Assembly (NCBI GenBank): GCA_947570625.1
Contig: CANOUP010000006.1
Location: 1 to 64,000 of the forward strand
Length of the DNA: 64,000 nucleotides
Source: an uncultured Clostridia bacterium
GTDB lineage: Bacteria; Bacillota; Clostridia; Christensenellales; Borkfalkiaceae
Direction of reading: 5' to 3'
A program made the translations under genes and the position numbers. This document shows, in pieces, positions 43,001 to 51,077 of this stretch. The notes below the pieces were generated by a model. It did not search any database and had not been told where the DNA came from. It saw only the letters and a program-made list of their open reading frames with translations. The stretch's first letter is position 1, and each line of letters opens with the position of its first letter.

Positions 43001-46000
43001 TTTTCCCCCTTCTCCCCGCGCAGACGCGCGACAACGCCGGCAATCTCCGCACACTTGATACTGCCGAACGCGCGCTCGGCTCCGTCCGTGCCGACGGCAA
43101 AACCGCAGCTTCCGCCCGCCTTGCAGTACTTGCAGGCGTCCTCCGCGGGCGAAGGCGTTATGTTGCCTTCGAGCATTTCGCCCGCCCCGCCCGAAGCGAC
43201 GAGCCTGGAATATTCTATAAAGTTTTTAAAGCTTTCCCCGTCCATCGCGCTGTCCAGCTTTTTACCGCCGAGGTACGCGTCGAAATAGGCGCTCTTCTTT
43301 TTTGGTTGAAGCGTTGTGTCGGAATTGCCGACGACGTCGTCGCTTCCGTCCATAAAACCTTGAAGCCTGAAAACGCCGTCCGCCTTGCTCTTGTACTCGA
43401 CGGTCGCGGGGAAGTAATACGCACCCACAGCGCGCCTGCCTTCCGAAGCAGACAGCAGATACAGCGGAAGCTGTAATTTAAGCCCCGTATAATAGGACGA
43501 AGCGGAATCGTCTATCGACCCCGTCTTGTAGTCGACAATCCTGACCATATCCCCGCAGACGTCCACCCTGTCTATGCGCCCGCCGACCCTGACTCCCCCG
43601 CCGAGGTCGACGCCGCATTTCGTTTCGGTCGCCTCGACTTCGAAGTTGGAATTTGCCAGTTGTTCGTACGCGCCGGCGCAGACGGCGCCCGCCTCCGCCG
43701 CCAGCGCTCCGGTGGCGTATTCCCCGCCCGCCGTTGCCGACGCGGAAGAATACTGCGGAGAGGCAAGGAGCGAACGTGCGATTTCTTCGCCCCCCGTCCG
43801 AGCCTGTTCGGCGTTTTCATAGCCCCCGAGGCGGGGCGCGATTTCCTGCAAGACCGCGTGAATGAAGTTGCCCGCGTCGAGGGGACGCAACGCGCCCTCC
43901 GCACGTTCGGACAGCCTTAGCCCCTGCTGTATGAAATTTTTATATGGGCAGGAAAAATACGTTTCGAGCGCGGTAGGAGAAATGTTTCCGTTGTTTACGA
44001 AAAGCTCCCTGCCCAGCGTAATCGTCTTTCTGTCTGCGCGCCTGAAAACCGCGTCCGCCTTGTCCTGCAAACCTTTATCTTTTAGCACCGCGTACAGCGA
44101 CGCAAGCTTTTCGCCGTCGATGTCCAGCGACAGCCTTTTCAGCGCAGGAAGCGCCTCGCTGCAATAGAAGGGCAGGGCTTTCGAACCCTTCACCCGCTTA
44201 TAATCGAGGGGTTTAATATTCGCCCCGTCGGGGGTACGGAACACGGCGCAGGCGTAGTTTATCAGCTCGCCCGCCGTACTCTCCTCCCCGCCCGTGCGCA
44301 CGGGATATGACAGATACAACTGCTTTCTGAACGCGCATATGTTAAGGGCAATCATCTCCCGCCTGCGCATATTGACCTGCCTGATTTTGGGCGAAATTTC
44401 GATGTTGACCTTTTCGAGGGCGCATATTTCCCTGTCGGTTAAAAGGGCGGTATCCGAACTCGGACCGGGCACGCCGTCCGTCAGTCCGACGGCGAAAACG
44501 ACGTTGCTTCCCGTATTCGCCGTCGCGGATATATCGCCCACGAACACCGCGTCCGCCTTGGGCGGGATAAGCGAAATTTCAAGCGCGCCGAACCCGCTTT
44601 TGAGGATTTTTATAAACTCTTTCAACGGCACCTTTCCGCCTTCCGTCACCTCTTCCGCCTCGTCTATGACGGAAATAAGCGCGTCGAACACCCTGTTTGA
44701 AAATTCGGCTTCGGCGGGATAATCGTCATTGAACTTTTCAGCCGTTTCTTTAAGCCTGTCGGCAACCTTAAAATATGCCAAAAGCGCTTTTAAACCCCTG
44801 CATATGTCGCGGGTAACGCTTCCGCGCAGGTATGCAAGCCCTTCTAAAAAGGTCTTGCGCACACGCTGTACGGCGTCGTAATCGTACCCCGCCGGCTCGA
44901 TAATTCCGCGGTCGGGCTCGCGCTTTATCCCGCCCCTGTACTGCGCATACCGCACCGCGTAATTACGGAACTTGTCCTTGTCGCTTTGCTCCGCCGGAAA
45001 GAACGGGGAACAAATTACCCCCTCCATATCCCTGAACGAACAGCCCGATACGGCGCAGGACAGGTAGTTGCAGACGAACGCGCATATGCAGTGCTCGGAC
45101 AGCGTGCGCCGTCTGTCGGCGTAATAGGGTATGCGGTACTGCGAGAACACCCGCGCTATATCGCGCTCGGCAGTCTTTATGTCGGGGACCATCACCGAAA
45201 TTTTGGCATACCTTTCCCCGCCGTCTATAACGTGCTTTTTAATGCTCGCCGCAACATATTCCAGTTCCTCTTCGGTATCAGCCGCCTCGAAAAGGTGCAC
45301 GGCGGACGTATTCACCGTCCTGCCCGAATAGAACGCGGACGGGTCGAAAAGGCTTTTTCTCAGCGCTTCGGCTTCGGGTATAAGCGTGCTTTCGGCATAT
45401 TCGCGCACCGCCCCGCCGAAGGCCTGCGCGCGCGCCGCAAACGCGCATTCCGCCTCGTTGACGTATATGTCCTCGGACCCGCCTATAAACAGCCCGTAGG
45501 TATTGCGGGCACAGCCGAACACGGCTTCCGCACAACCCAGCGAAGAACGCGTGAACGACTGGAAGCCGAGGAATATCACGTCGCTGTCCGCAATGCGGCG
45601 GCTCTTTTCAATGACCTGCGGAAGCTCGGCAAGGTATGCGTTTTTGTCCGTCTTTCCGCGGGTCTGAAGGTATTTTTCGTACTCCGAATAAATGACTGCG
45701 ATATCGTGGAGCTTGCTTTCCAAAAGCCCGTCCGCGCCCGCGACGGCGACTTCCTCCGCGGTTATGCGCGAGGAATACAAAAGGGCTATCGTGTCGTAAA
45801 CGGCGCCCGCGGACGACGACGCGGAAAACTTGCCGAACAGTTTAAGCCTGTCTCTGTTCTCCTCGATAATGGCGCGTATTGCCATTGCCGAACCCTGGCT
45901 GGACAGAACGTCCGTCCTCTTCCCCCGCTCTGCGGAAAGGAACCTTGCAAACGTGTAAACGCCGACGGAAAAAGTTCCGCCAACGGCGGAACACACCGTC

Positions 46001-46134
46001 CTCTCGGCAACGAGGGTAAGCCTGTCCTCGCAGAAGATTATCGTCTTTCTTCCGTCCCGTTCGTTTGCGGAAATTATGTCTTTGAGTTTGTCCAGCGCAG
46101 ACGACAGCGCGGGGCAGACAATCGATTTAATCAT
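42997..46134 (-). CDS. addB: ATP-dependent nuclease subunit B (AddB)
   Basis: 1045 residues from MIKSIVCPALSS (AAGGGA upstream). It is the AddA partner. The body is a degenerate helicase fold; unlike Bacillus AddB, no Walker A is visible near the N-terminus, so this subunit probably lacks its own ATPase. The C-terminal nuclease is intact: GGRIDRVD, RIVDYKTGS and LQLPLYLL. An iron-sulfur site is indicated by the Cys of YFSCPYKNF and the cluster CKYCKAGGSC near the end. addB precedes addA, as is usual. Confidence 0.92.
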   Translation of the reverse strand: MIKSIVCPALSSALDKLKDIISANERDGRKTIIFCEDRLTLVAERTVCSAVGGTFSVGVYTFARFLSAERGKRTDVLSSQGSAMAIRAIIEENRDRLKLFGKFSASSSAGAVYDTIALLYSSRITAEEVAVAGADGLLESKLHDIAVIYSEYEKYLQTRGKTDKNAYLAELPQVIEKSRRIADSDVIFLGFQSFTRSSLGCAEAVFGCARNTYGLFIGGSEDIYVNEAECAFAARAQAFGGAVREYAESTLIPEAEALRKSLFDPSAFYSGRTVNTSAVHLFEAADTEEELEYVAASIKKHVIDGGERYAKISVMVPDIKTAERDIARVFSQYRIPYYADRRRTLSEHCICAFVCNYLSCAVSGCSFRDMEGVICSPFFPAEQSDKDKFRNYAVRYAQYRGGIKREPDRGIIEPAGYDYDAVQRVRKTFLEGLAYLRGSVTRDICRGLKALLAYFKVADRLKETAEKFNDDYPAEAEFSNRVFDALISVIDEAEEVTEGGKVPLKEFIKILKSGFGALEISLIPPKADAVFVGDISATANTGSNVVFAVGLTDGVPGPSSDTALLTDREICALEKVNIEISPKIRQVNMRRREMIALNICAFRKQLYLSYPVRTGGEESTAGELINYACAVFRTPDGANIKPLDYKRVKGSKALPFYCSEALPALKRLSLDIDGEKLASLYAVLKDKGLQDKADAVFRRADRKTITLGRELFVNNGNISPTALETYFSCPYKNFIQQGLRLSERAEGALRPLDAGNFIHAVLQEIAPRLGGYENAEQARTGGEEIARSLLASPQYSSASATAGGEYATGALAAEAGAVCAGAYEQLANSNFEVEATETKCGVDLGGGVRVGGRIDRVDVCGDMVRIVDYKTGSIDDSASSYYTGLKLQLPLYLLSASEGRRAVGAYYFPATVEYKSKADGVFRLQGFMDGSDDVVGNSDTTLQPKKKSAYFDAYLGGKKLDSAMDGESFKNFIEYSRLVASGGAGEMLEGNITPSPAEDACKYCKAGGSCGFAVGTDGAERAFGSIKCAEIAGVVARLRGEKGEK

Positions 46135-46167
46135 TGGCAATCCCTTGGATAATAAAAGCTTTTCTCC

Positions 46168-46173
46168 ATTATA
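46168..46173 (-). promoter_or_regulatory. addBA promoter, extended -10
   Basis: TGGTATAAT on the minus strand is an extended -10 element. No good -35 box is seen (TTTAAA at about the right place). The start would be about 27 nt before the addB ATG. Confidence 0.6.
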
Positions 46174-46217
46174 CCACAAAGGCAGACAATTTTTAAATAA
46201 TTTAAGGCAGAAAAGTT

Positions 46218-46246
46218 TTTACAATTAAAAAATTATATGTTATAAT
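46218..46246 (+). promoter_or_regulatory. Promoter of the lipoprotein gene
   Basis: TTTACA and TATAAT with a 17-bp spacer, 33 nt before the ATG. Confidence 0.8.
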
Positions 46247-46279
46247 AGGCACAGTTTAATTGAACACCGAGGTCGTTTA

Positions 46280-47392
46280 ATGAAGAAAATTTTCAAATTA
46301 TCGCTAACGCTTGCAGTCACGGGAACAGTCGTACTGCTTGCGGGATGCGGAGGGTGCGCGGGCTGTTCGGGCGACGCCAAAAATCTTACCGTGACAAGTT
46401 CCAACTGGTACACGGGTACAAGCTATAAAGGTATTCAGCCCTCTTTTATAGACAGCCACGAAAAGTTCAAACCCGAAATAATACATTACAACGTTTCGTT
46501 CGTACCGCCTGAAACGGGTAATTCGACGTACTCCGTCGAATACGATAAGGGAACTTACAAGACAGTGTTTTACGCGACGGGCTACGACTGGAACAGCAAC
46601 CCCGTCTATCCGCAGGAGCGCGAAGAGGACGAAATTTTGTACTGCTTCGAATCGGAGTTCAAGATAAAGGTAAAATATACTTTAAAGAGCTCCGGGGAGT
46701 CCACCGACTGGTTCTCCGACAGCGTTAATACGGTAAGCTATTTCCGCGCCGCGGGCAAAAACTTACAGCCCGTTTACAGCAGGCAGGAAATAAACAGCAC
46801 CTCCCCCGCAAACTATCAGGCAGGCGCGCTCGCCGACACATATTCCGAGGTCAAAGTCAATTACGACAACTATTACAACTTCGACTGTACGGAAGTTACC
46901 ACCTTCACGCAGGAGAACGGCGGAGAAAAAGTCAAGGGCTCGCCCTACTCATTCAACAAGAACAACCTCTCCCTGTTCGACAATTCGTCGCTGTATATTG
47001 CCGTGCGCAGTATGAAGCTTTCCCCCTCGACGTCGGCTAATATCAGCCTGTATTCCCCCGCTGCGGGCGGAGTTTCCAGCTATTCGGTCGCGGGACAGAA
47101 CAAGTCGCTTAACGAGGACGAGCATACCGCAATAACCGAAGTTATGAAGTCGGCGGACCTGTTCGTTCCCGAAGAAGAAGTAACCAAAGTCCCCGCCGTA
47201 GCTGTAAACGTAAATTATACGGGCGGAACGCTTTACGGCACAACGCAGACAATATGGTACGCATACGTATCGAATCCAGACAACAATACCCCGAGGGCGA
47301 CAATGCTTAAAATGACCGTGCCTTTAAGCTATAACCTCGGCGCGCTCAATTACACAGTCGGCAAGATCGAATCCACACTCTGGAACGGTTAA
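46280..47392 (+). CDS. Putative lipoprotein
   Basis: 370 residues. The N-terminus MKKIFKLSLTLAVTGTVVLLAGC is a clear lipoprotein signal with LAGC, Cys23 being the lipidated residue. A Cys/Gly-rich GGCAGCSG follows. The mature part is rich in Tyr, Ser, Thr and Asn and is probably an all-beta extracytoplasmic domain; no enzyme or binding motif is recognised. GAGGT ribosome site, own promoter and terminator, so it is monocistronic. Membrane-anchored outside the cell. Confidence 0.9.
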   Translation: MKKIFKLSLTLAVTGTVVLLAGCGGCAGCSGDAKNLTVTSSNWYTGTSYKGIQPSFIDSHEKFKPEIIHYNVSFVPPETGNSTYSVEYDKGTYKTVFYATGYDWNSNPVYPQEREEDEILYCFESEFKIKVKYTLKSSGESTDWFSDSVNTVSYFRAAGKNLQPVYSRQEINSTSPANYQAGALADTYSEVKVNYDNYYNFDCTEVTTFTQENGGEKVKGSPYSFNKNNLSLFDNSSLYIAVRSMKLSPSTSANISLYSPAAGGVSSYSVAGQNKSLNEDEHTAITEVMKSADLFVPEEEVTKVPAVAVNVNYTGGTLYGTTQTIWYAYVSNPDNNTPRATMLKMTVPLSYNLGALNYTVGKIESTLWNG

Positions 47393-47404
47393 AAATAAAA
47401 CATC

Positions 47405-47436
47405 AAAGCCCCGCGCTTTTTTTAGCGCGGGGCTTT
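47405..47436. terminator. Bidirectional terminator
   Basis: Arms AAAGCCCCGCGCT / AGCGCGGGGCTTT around a T6 loop. It serves the lipoprotein gene and the convergent dehydrogenase gene. Confidence 0.88.
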
Positions 47437-47438
47437 AT

Positions 47439-48386
47439 TTATCCGTTTACTATATTCTGCGGTTTACCGCTTATAAAACATTTTAAATTTTCATACGCGG
47501 TATGTACGAGCCTCGTCCGCGTTTCAAGCGCCGTCCACGCAATATGCGGGGTTATAAGGCAGTTGCGGGCGGTGCGCAGGGGGTTGTCCTCCCTCATCGG
47601 CTCGACGGCGACGCTGTCCAGTCCCGCGCCCCACAGCCTGCCCGAGTTTAGCGCTTCGGCAAGCGCGCGTTCGTCGGCAAGCCCGCCCCGCGCCGTGTTT
47701 ATCAGTACGGCGGAAGGCTTCATAAGCGCGAGCGTCCTTTCGTTAACCAGTCCGCGCGTTTGCTCCGTAAGCGGACAGTGCAGCGAAAGCACGTCGCTTT
47801 CCTTGAAAATTTCGTCACTGCCTACAATGCGGTAAGGGCAGTCTTCGGGCGGGGTGCGCGTGCAGACTATAACGTTCATACCCAACGCAACGGCAATTTT
47901 CGCCGAAGCCCTGCCTATGCTTCCGTACCCGTACACGCCGAACGTCTTGCCGTAAAGCTCGCGCGTCGGCCAGGGAAAATAACAGAACGTCGGGCTGTTA
48001 ATCCAGTTCCCACGGAGCACGGAGGAAGTATATTCGTTAATCCTGCCGTAAAGGCTTAAAAGCAGGGCGAACGTATGCTGGCTTACCGCGTTAGAGGAAT
48101 AGTCGGGAACGTTGCACACGGGTATCCCCCTTTCACGGCATGCGGAAAGGTCAATGCAGTTGTAGCCCGTTGCAAACACGCCCACGTATTTAAGCTTCGG
48201 GCAGTTTTTAAGAAACTCCCTGTCTATATCGACCTTGTTTACGATGACCGCTTCGCAGTCTTTTGCCAGCGCGTACAGCTCTTCCCTCGGCACTTCGCCG
48301 AAAAACCGTGTTTCGCCCAGAGTTGCAAACTCGGAAAAATCGATATCTTGTTCCGAAAGCGCGCTCGTGTTTATTAAAATCTTCAT
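47439..48386 (-). CDS. D-2-hydroxyacid dehydrogenase (glycerate/hydroxypyruvate type)
   Basis: 315 residues from MKILINTS, with a G-run upstream. An NAD(P)-dependent oxidoreductase. The nucleotide-binding loop is YGYGSIGRASAKIA; the catalytic residues are Arg in INTARGGLADERAL, Glu in DSVAVEPM and His in LITPHIAW. Substrate cannot be read from sequence; glycerate/hydroxypyruvate is the commonest for this length and motif set. It is divergent from a KDG-kinase-like gene, which hints at sugar-acid metabolism. Confidence 0.93.
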   Translation of the reverse strand: MKILINTSALSEQDIDFSEFATLGETRFFGEVPREELYALAKDCEAVIVNKVDIDREFLKNCPKLKYVGVFATGYNCIDLSACRERGIPVCNVPDYSSNAVSQHTFALLLSLYGRINEYTSSVLRGNWINSPTFCYFPWPTRELYGKTFGVYGYGSIGRASAKIAVALGMNVIVCTRTPPEDCPYRIVGSDEIFKESDVLSLHCPLTEQTRGLVNERTLALMKPSAVLINTARGGLADERALAEALNSGRLWGAGLDSVAVEPMREDNPLRTARNCLITPHIAWTALETRTRLVHTAYENLKCFISGKPQNIVNG

Positions 48387-48415
48387 AAAATCCCCCCCCT
48401 CTGTCACTTAAAAAA

Positions 48416-48444
48416 ATTCTAACAGATTTTTTACAAAAACGCAA
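48416..48444 (-). promoter_or_regulatory. Promoter of the hydroxyacid dehydrogenase
   Basis: TTGCGT and TAGAAT with a 17-bp spacer on the minus strand. Confidence 0.65.
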
Positions 48445-48462
48445 CAAATTTTAAAAAATGTA

Positions 48463-48491
48463 TGTACAAATTAAAATTGTTGTGTTATAAT
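48463..48491 (+). promoter_or_regulatory. Promoter of the sugar kinase
   Basis: TGTACA and TATAAT with a 17-bp spacer. The two divergent promoters are separated by only 18 bp between their -35 boxes, so a shared regulator could control both. Confidence 0.65.
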
Positions 48492-48523
48492 GTCATAAAA
48501 ACAATACCGCAAGGGGGCGGATT

Positions 48524-49558
48524 ATGGCGGTGAAAGACGTAAAGTTTATTACCATGGGCGAGCTTCTTTTAAGGCTCTCCCCGCCGAATTACGAAAAAAT
48601 ACGCACAACGGGCGATTTCAAAGTATCCTACGGCGGTGCGGAAGCCAACGTAGCCGCCTCGCTTTCCAACCTCGGCGTGGACGCGTCCTACTTCACAGTC
48701 GTGCCCGACAGCTCGATAGGCAAAGCGGCGATAAGATATTTGCGCTCTAACGACGTGCACTGCTCCCCCTGCATCTATTCCGACAGCGGAAGAATGGGCA
48801 TTTACTTTTTGGAAGAAGGCTTCGGGGTGCGCTCTTCGAAAGTCACTTACGACAGAAAGGACAGCGCGTTTGCGACTTACGACTTTTCAAAGGTGGATTT
48901 TTCCGCCGTGCTGGAAGGCTTTACCTGGCTTCATTTAAGCGGTATAACCCCCGCTCTTTCCGAAAACTGCCGCGAACTTGTGCTGTACGCGCTTAAAACG
49001 GCAAAGCAGATGAACATAACGGTAAGCTTTGACTGCAATTTCAGAAGCGCCCTCTGGGGCTGGCAGGAAGCGCGCGACTGCCTTACGCAGTACCTTCCTT
49101 ACATAAACATACTGTTCGGCATAGAACCCTTCAACCTGCCCGACGAAAACGGAAAGGATTTGAAGGACGAGCTCCCCGCAAACCCTTCCTACAAGGAACA
49201 GGACAGAATTTTCAGGGAAATAAACAGGCGTTATCCCAACATTTACGCCATAGGCAGACACGTGCGTTACGTGCATTCGGGCAGCGAAAACTCGCTTAAA
49301 GCGTTTATGTGGTACAACGGCGAAACCTACGAAAGCCGTACCTTCCGTTTTAACATACTCGACCGCGTAGGCGGGGGCGACGCATTCGCAAGCGGTATGA
49401 TATACGCGCTTATGCGGGATATGAAGCCCGACGACGTAGTAAACTTTGCAGTCGCCGCGTCCGTGATAAAACATACAATGCACGGCGATTTCAACATTAC
49501 CGACGACGAAGAGTCGGTAAAGAAAATTATGAACCAACAATTTGAAATACAGAGATAA
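48524..49558 (+). CDS. PfkB family sugar kinase, 2-keto-3-deoxygluconate kinase-like
   Basis: 344 residues with an AAGGGGGCGG ribosome site. The N-terminal GELLLRLSPP and GGAEANVAASLSNLG motifs and the C-terminal DRVGGGDAFASGMIYAL (anion hole and catalytic Asp) place it in the PfkB family; the first is typical of KdgK. The family usually has GAGD at the anion hole; here it is GGGD, seen in some members. It would phosphorylate KDG for the Entner-Doudoroff or hexuronate routes. Monocistronic. Confidence 0.88.
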   Translation: MAVKDVKFITMGELLLRLSPPNYEKIRTTGDFKVSYGGAEANVAASLSNLGVDASYFTVVPDSSIGKAAIRYLRSNDVHCSPCIYSDSGRMGIYFLEEGFGVRSSKVTYDRKDSAFATYDFSKVDFSAVLEGFTWLHLSGITPALSENCRELVLYALKTAKQMNITVSFDCNFRSALWGWQEARDCLTQYLPYINILFGIEPFNLPDENGKDLKDELPANPSYKEQDRIFREINRRYPNIYAIGRHVRYVHSGSENSLKAFMWYNGETYESRTFRFNILDRVGGGDAFASGMIYALMRDMKPDDVVNFAVAASVIKHTMHGDFNITDDEESVKKIMNQQFEIQR

Positions 49559-49580
49559 CTTTCATTAACTCCTTTTTCGG

Positions 49581-49612
49581 TTATGCGGGCGCCGTTGCGG
49601 CGTCCGCATAAT
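49581..49612 (+). terminator. Terminator after the sugar kinase
   Basis: Arms of 14 nt (TTATGCGGGCGCCG) with one mismatch and a 3-nt loop; T-poor tail. Confidence 0.65.
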
Positions 49613-49613
49613 T

Positions 49614-49659
49614 AATTTGTCATATATTTAATTGACAAATTTTTAATTTGTGATATAAT
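49614..49659 (+). promoter_or_regulatory. marR promoter with inverted-repeat operator
   Basis: TTGACA (49632-49637) and TATAAT (49654-49659) with a 16-bp spacer. The perfect inverted repeat AATTTGTCA-N10-TGACAAATT (49614-49641) covers the -35 box; a further TTGACAAAT half-site lies at about 49665-49673, near the transcription start. This layout suggests MarR autorepression. Confidence 0.75.
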
Positions 49660-49699
49660 AAAAGTTGACAAATCATCATTCAGTTCAGAGGCTGGCGCT

Positions 49700-50152
49700 A
49701 TGGAAAAGGTTTTTGAAAACTTTGCCGTTGTAATAATGAAACTGAACAAGCTTATCCAGCGCATAAAACAGTTTGAAATGCGCGAATACGGACTTAAAGC
49801 AATACACGTAATGTGCGTGTACTACCTCGACGAAAACCCCGCCGGGCTGACTTCGGGCGAGCTTGTAAAGCTTACCCTCGAAGACAAAGCGGCGGTATCG
49901 CGCGCGGTAGCCGCGTTGCAGGAAAAAGGCTACGTTCGGTGCGGGCAGAAAACACACAATGCTAAACTAACGCTTACTGACGAGGGCAAAAAACTTGCCT
50001 TTGCTATTTCCGAACGTTCGATTAAAGCCGTGGAAGCAGGAAGCGCGGATATGTCCGAAGAACAGCGCAGGCTGTTTTACGGGTATCTTAACGAAACAGC
50101 GGATAAACTTACGGAATATTACAGCCGGCTTGTATCCGATGATAAACCATAA
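49700..50152 (+). CDS. MarR family transcriptional regulator
   Basis: 150 residues. A winged helix is at about residues 50-105: LTSGELVKLTLEDKAAVSRAVAALQEKGYV (recognition helix) and KLTLTDEGKKLA (wing). Helices at both ends form the dimer interface. A GAGG site is about 9 nt upstream. It is 18 nt before a DegV gene and its promoter carries inverted TGACAAAT repeats, so it probably represses this operon. FabT, the MarR-type regulator of fatty-acid synthesis, is a possible analogue because DegV proteins bind fatty acids. Confidence 0.93.
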   Translation: MEKVFENFAVVIMKLNKLIQRIKQFEMREYGLKAIHVMCVYYLDENPAGLTSGELVKLTLEDKAAVSRAVAALQEKGYVRCGQKTHNAKLTLTDEGKKLAFAISERSIKAVEAGSADMSEEQRRLFYGYLNETADKLTEYYSRLVSDDKP

Positions 50153-50170
50153 ATACAGGGAGATTAAACA

Positions 50171-51034
50171 ATGTACAGATTATTCTGCGATTCAAATTGC
50201 GAATTATGGCATACCGCGGTTAAGGAGCTGGGGCTGAGCGTTATACGTATGCCTTACACCGTGGGGGGCGAAGAGTACTTTTACGATATGGGCGAAAACA
50301 CCGACTTCGCCGATTTTTTCAGGCGTATGCGCGAGGGCGAAGTGCCCAAAACTTCGGCTTTGAACGAATACGACTACATTTCGCACTTCGAACCCGTGCT
50401 TGCTTCGGGCGAGGACGTTTATTATATAACCTTTTCGCACAAGATGAGCGCAACCTTCAACGCAATGAAGGCCGCCATAGCAGAGCTGAAAGAAAAGTTT
50501 CCCGACAGGGAAATCCGTTATAAGGATTCGAAAAGCATATCTATGGGAAGCGGGTTTGTAACCTACTACGGCGCGCTTAAATACAGGGAAGGCGCAAGCA
50601 TGGACGAGCTGGACGCCTACCTCGACGATATAATCGAACATACGGGCACTTATTTCGTGGTGGAGGATTTGACGTACCTTTACCGCGGGGGAAGGGTTTC
50701 GGGCGTTTCCAAGGTAATGGGCAACCTTTTAGGCATAAAACCCGTACTGCACTTCGACGCAGAGGGCAGAATTATAAACATAAACAAGGTAAAGGGCTTT
50801 AAAAAGGCGCTTGCCTCGCTCAAAGGCTATATGCGCGAAAAGGGAAGCGAGCTCGATAAATACAAGGTATACGTTCTCCACGCCGACAACGAAAAGGCGG
50901 GCGAAGAATTTGCGGAAAGCATTAAACAGGAGTTCGGTATAACGGACGTGACTTTACAACCCGTGGGGCCCGTAATCGGCGCGCACTGCGGACCGGGCAC
51001 GATAGGTCTTATATTCCACTGTTCGGGTAAATAA
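50171..51034 (+). CDS. DegV family fatty-acid-binding protein
   Basis: 287 residues. CDSNCELWHTAV at the N-terminus, FSHKMSATFNAMK, DSKSISMGSG, YLYRGGRVSGVSKVMGNLLGIKPVL and the C-terminal GAHCGPGTIGLIF are the standard DegV blocks. It is more distant from the 15.7-kb paralogue than expected for a recent duplicate, so the two may bind different fatty acids. Second gene of an operon with marR; AGGGAG site. Confidence 0.93.
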   Translation: MYRLFCDSNCELWHTAVKELGLSVIRMPYTVGGEEYFYDMGENTDFADFFRRMREGEVPKTSALNEYDYISHFEPVLASGEDVYYITFSHKMSATFNAMKAAIAELKEKFPDREIRYKDSKSISMGSGFVTYYGALKYREGASMDELDAYLDDIIEHTGTYFVVEDLTYLYRGGRVSGVSKVMGNLLGIKPVLHFDAEGRIININKVKGFKKALASLKGYMREKGSELDKYKVYVLHADNEKAGEEFAESIKQEFGITDVTLQPVGPVIGAHCGPGTIGLIFHCSGK

Positions 51035-51042
51035 GTAAGTTT

Positions 51043-51072
51043 AAGCCCTGCGCGGGTTACCGCGCAGGGCTT
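51043..51072. terminator. Bidirectional terminator
   Basis: Arms AAGCCCTGCGCG / CGCGCAGGGCTT with a 6-nt loop, then TTTTTATTT. It lies between the convergent degV and antiporter genes. Confidence 0.88.
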
Positions 51073-51077
51073 TTTAT

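Noticed and set aside
44986..46152. 388-residue plus-strand ORF opposite addB
   Set aside because: Arg/Val-rich shadow; addB is well supported and the ORF has no start signals.
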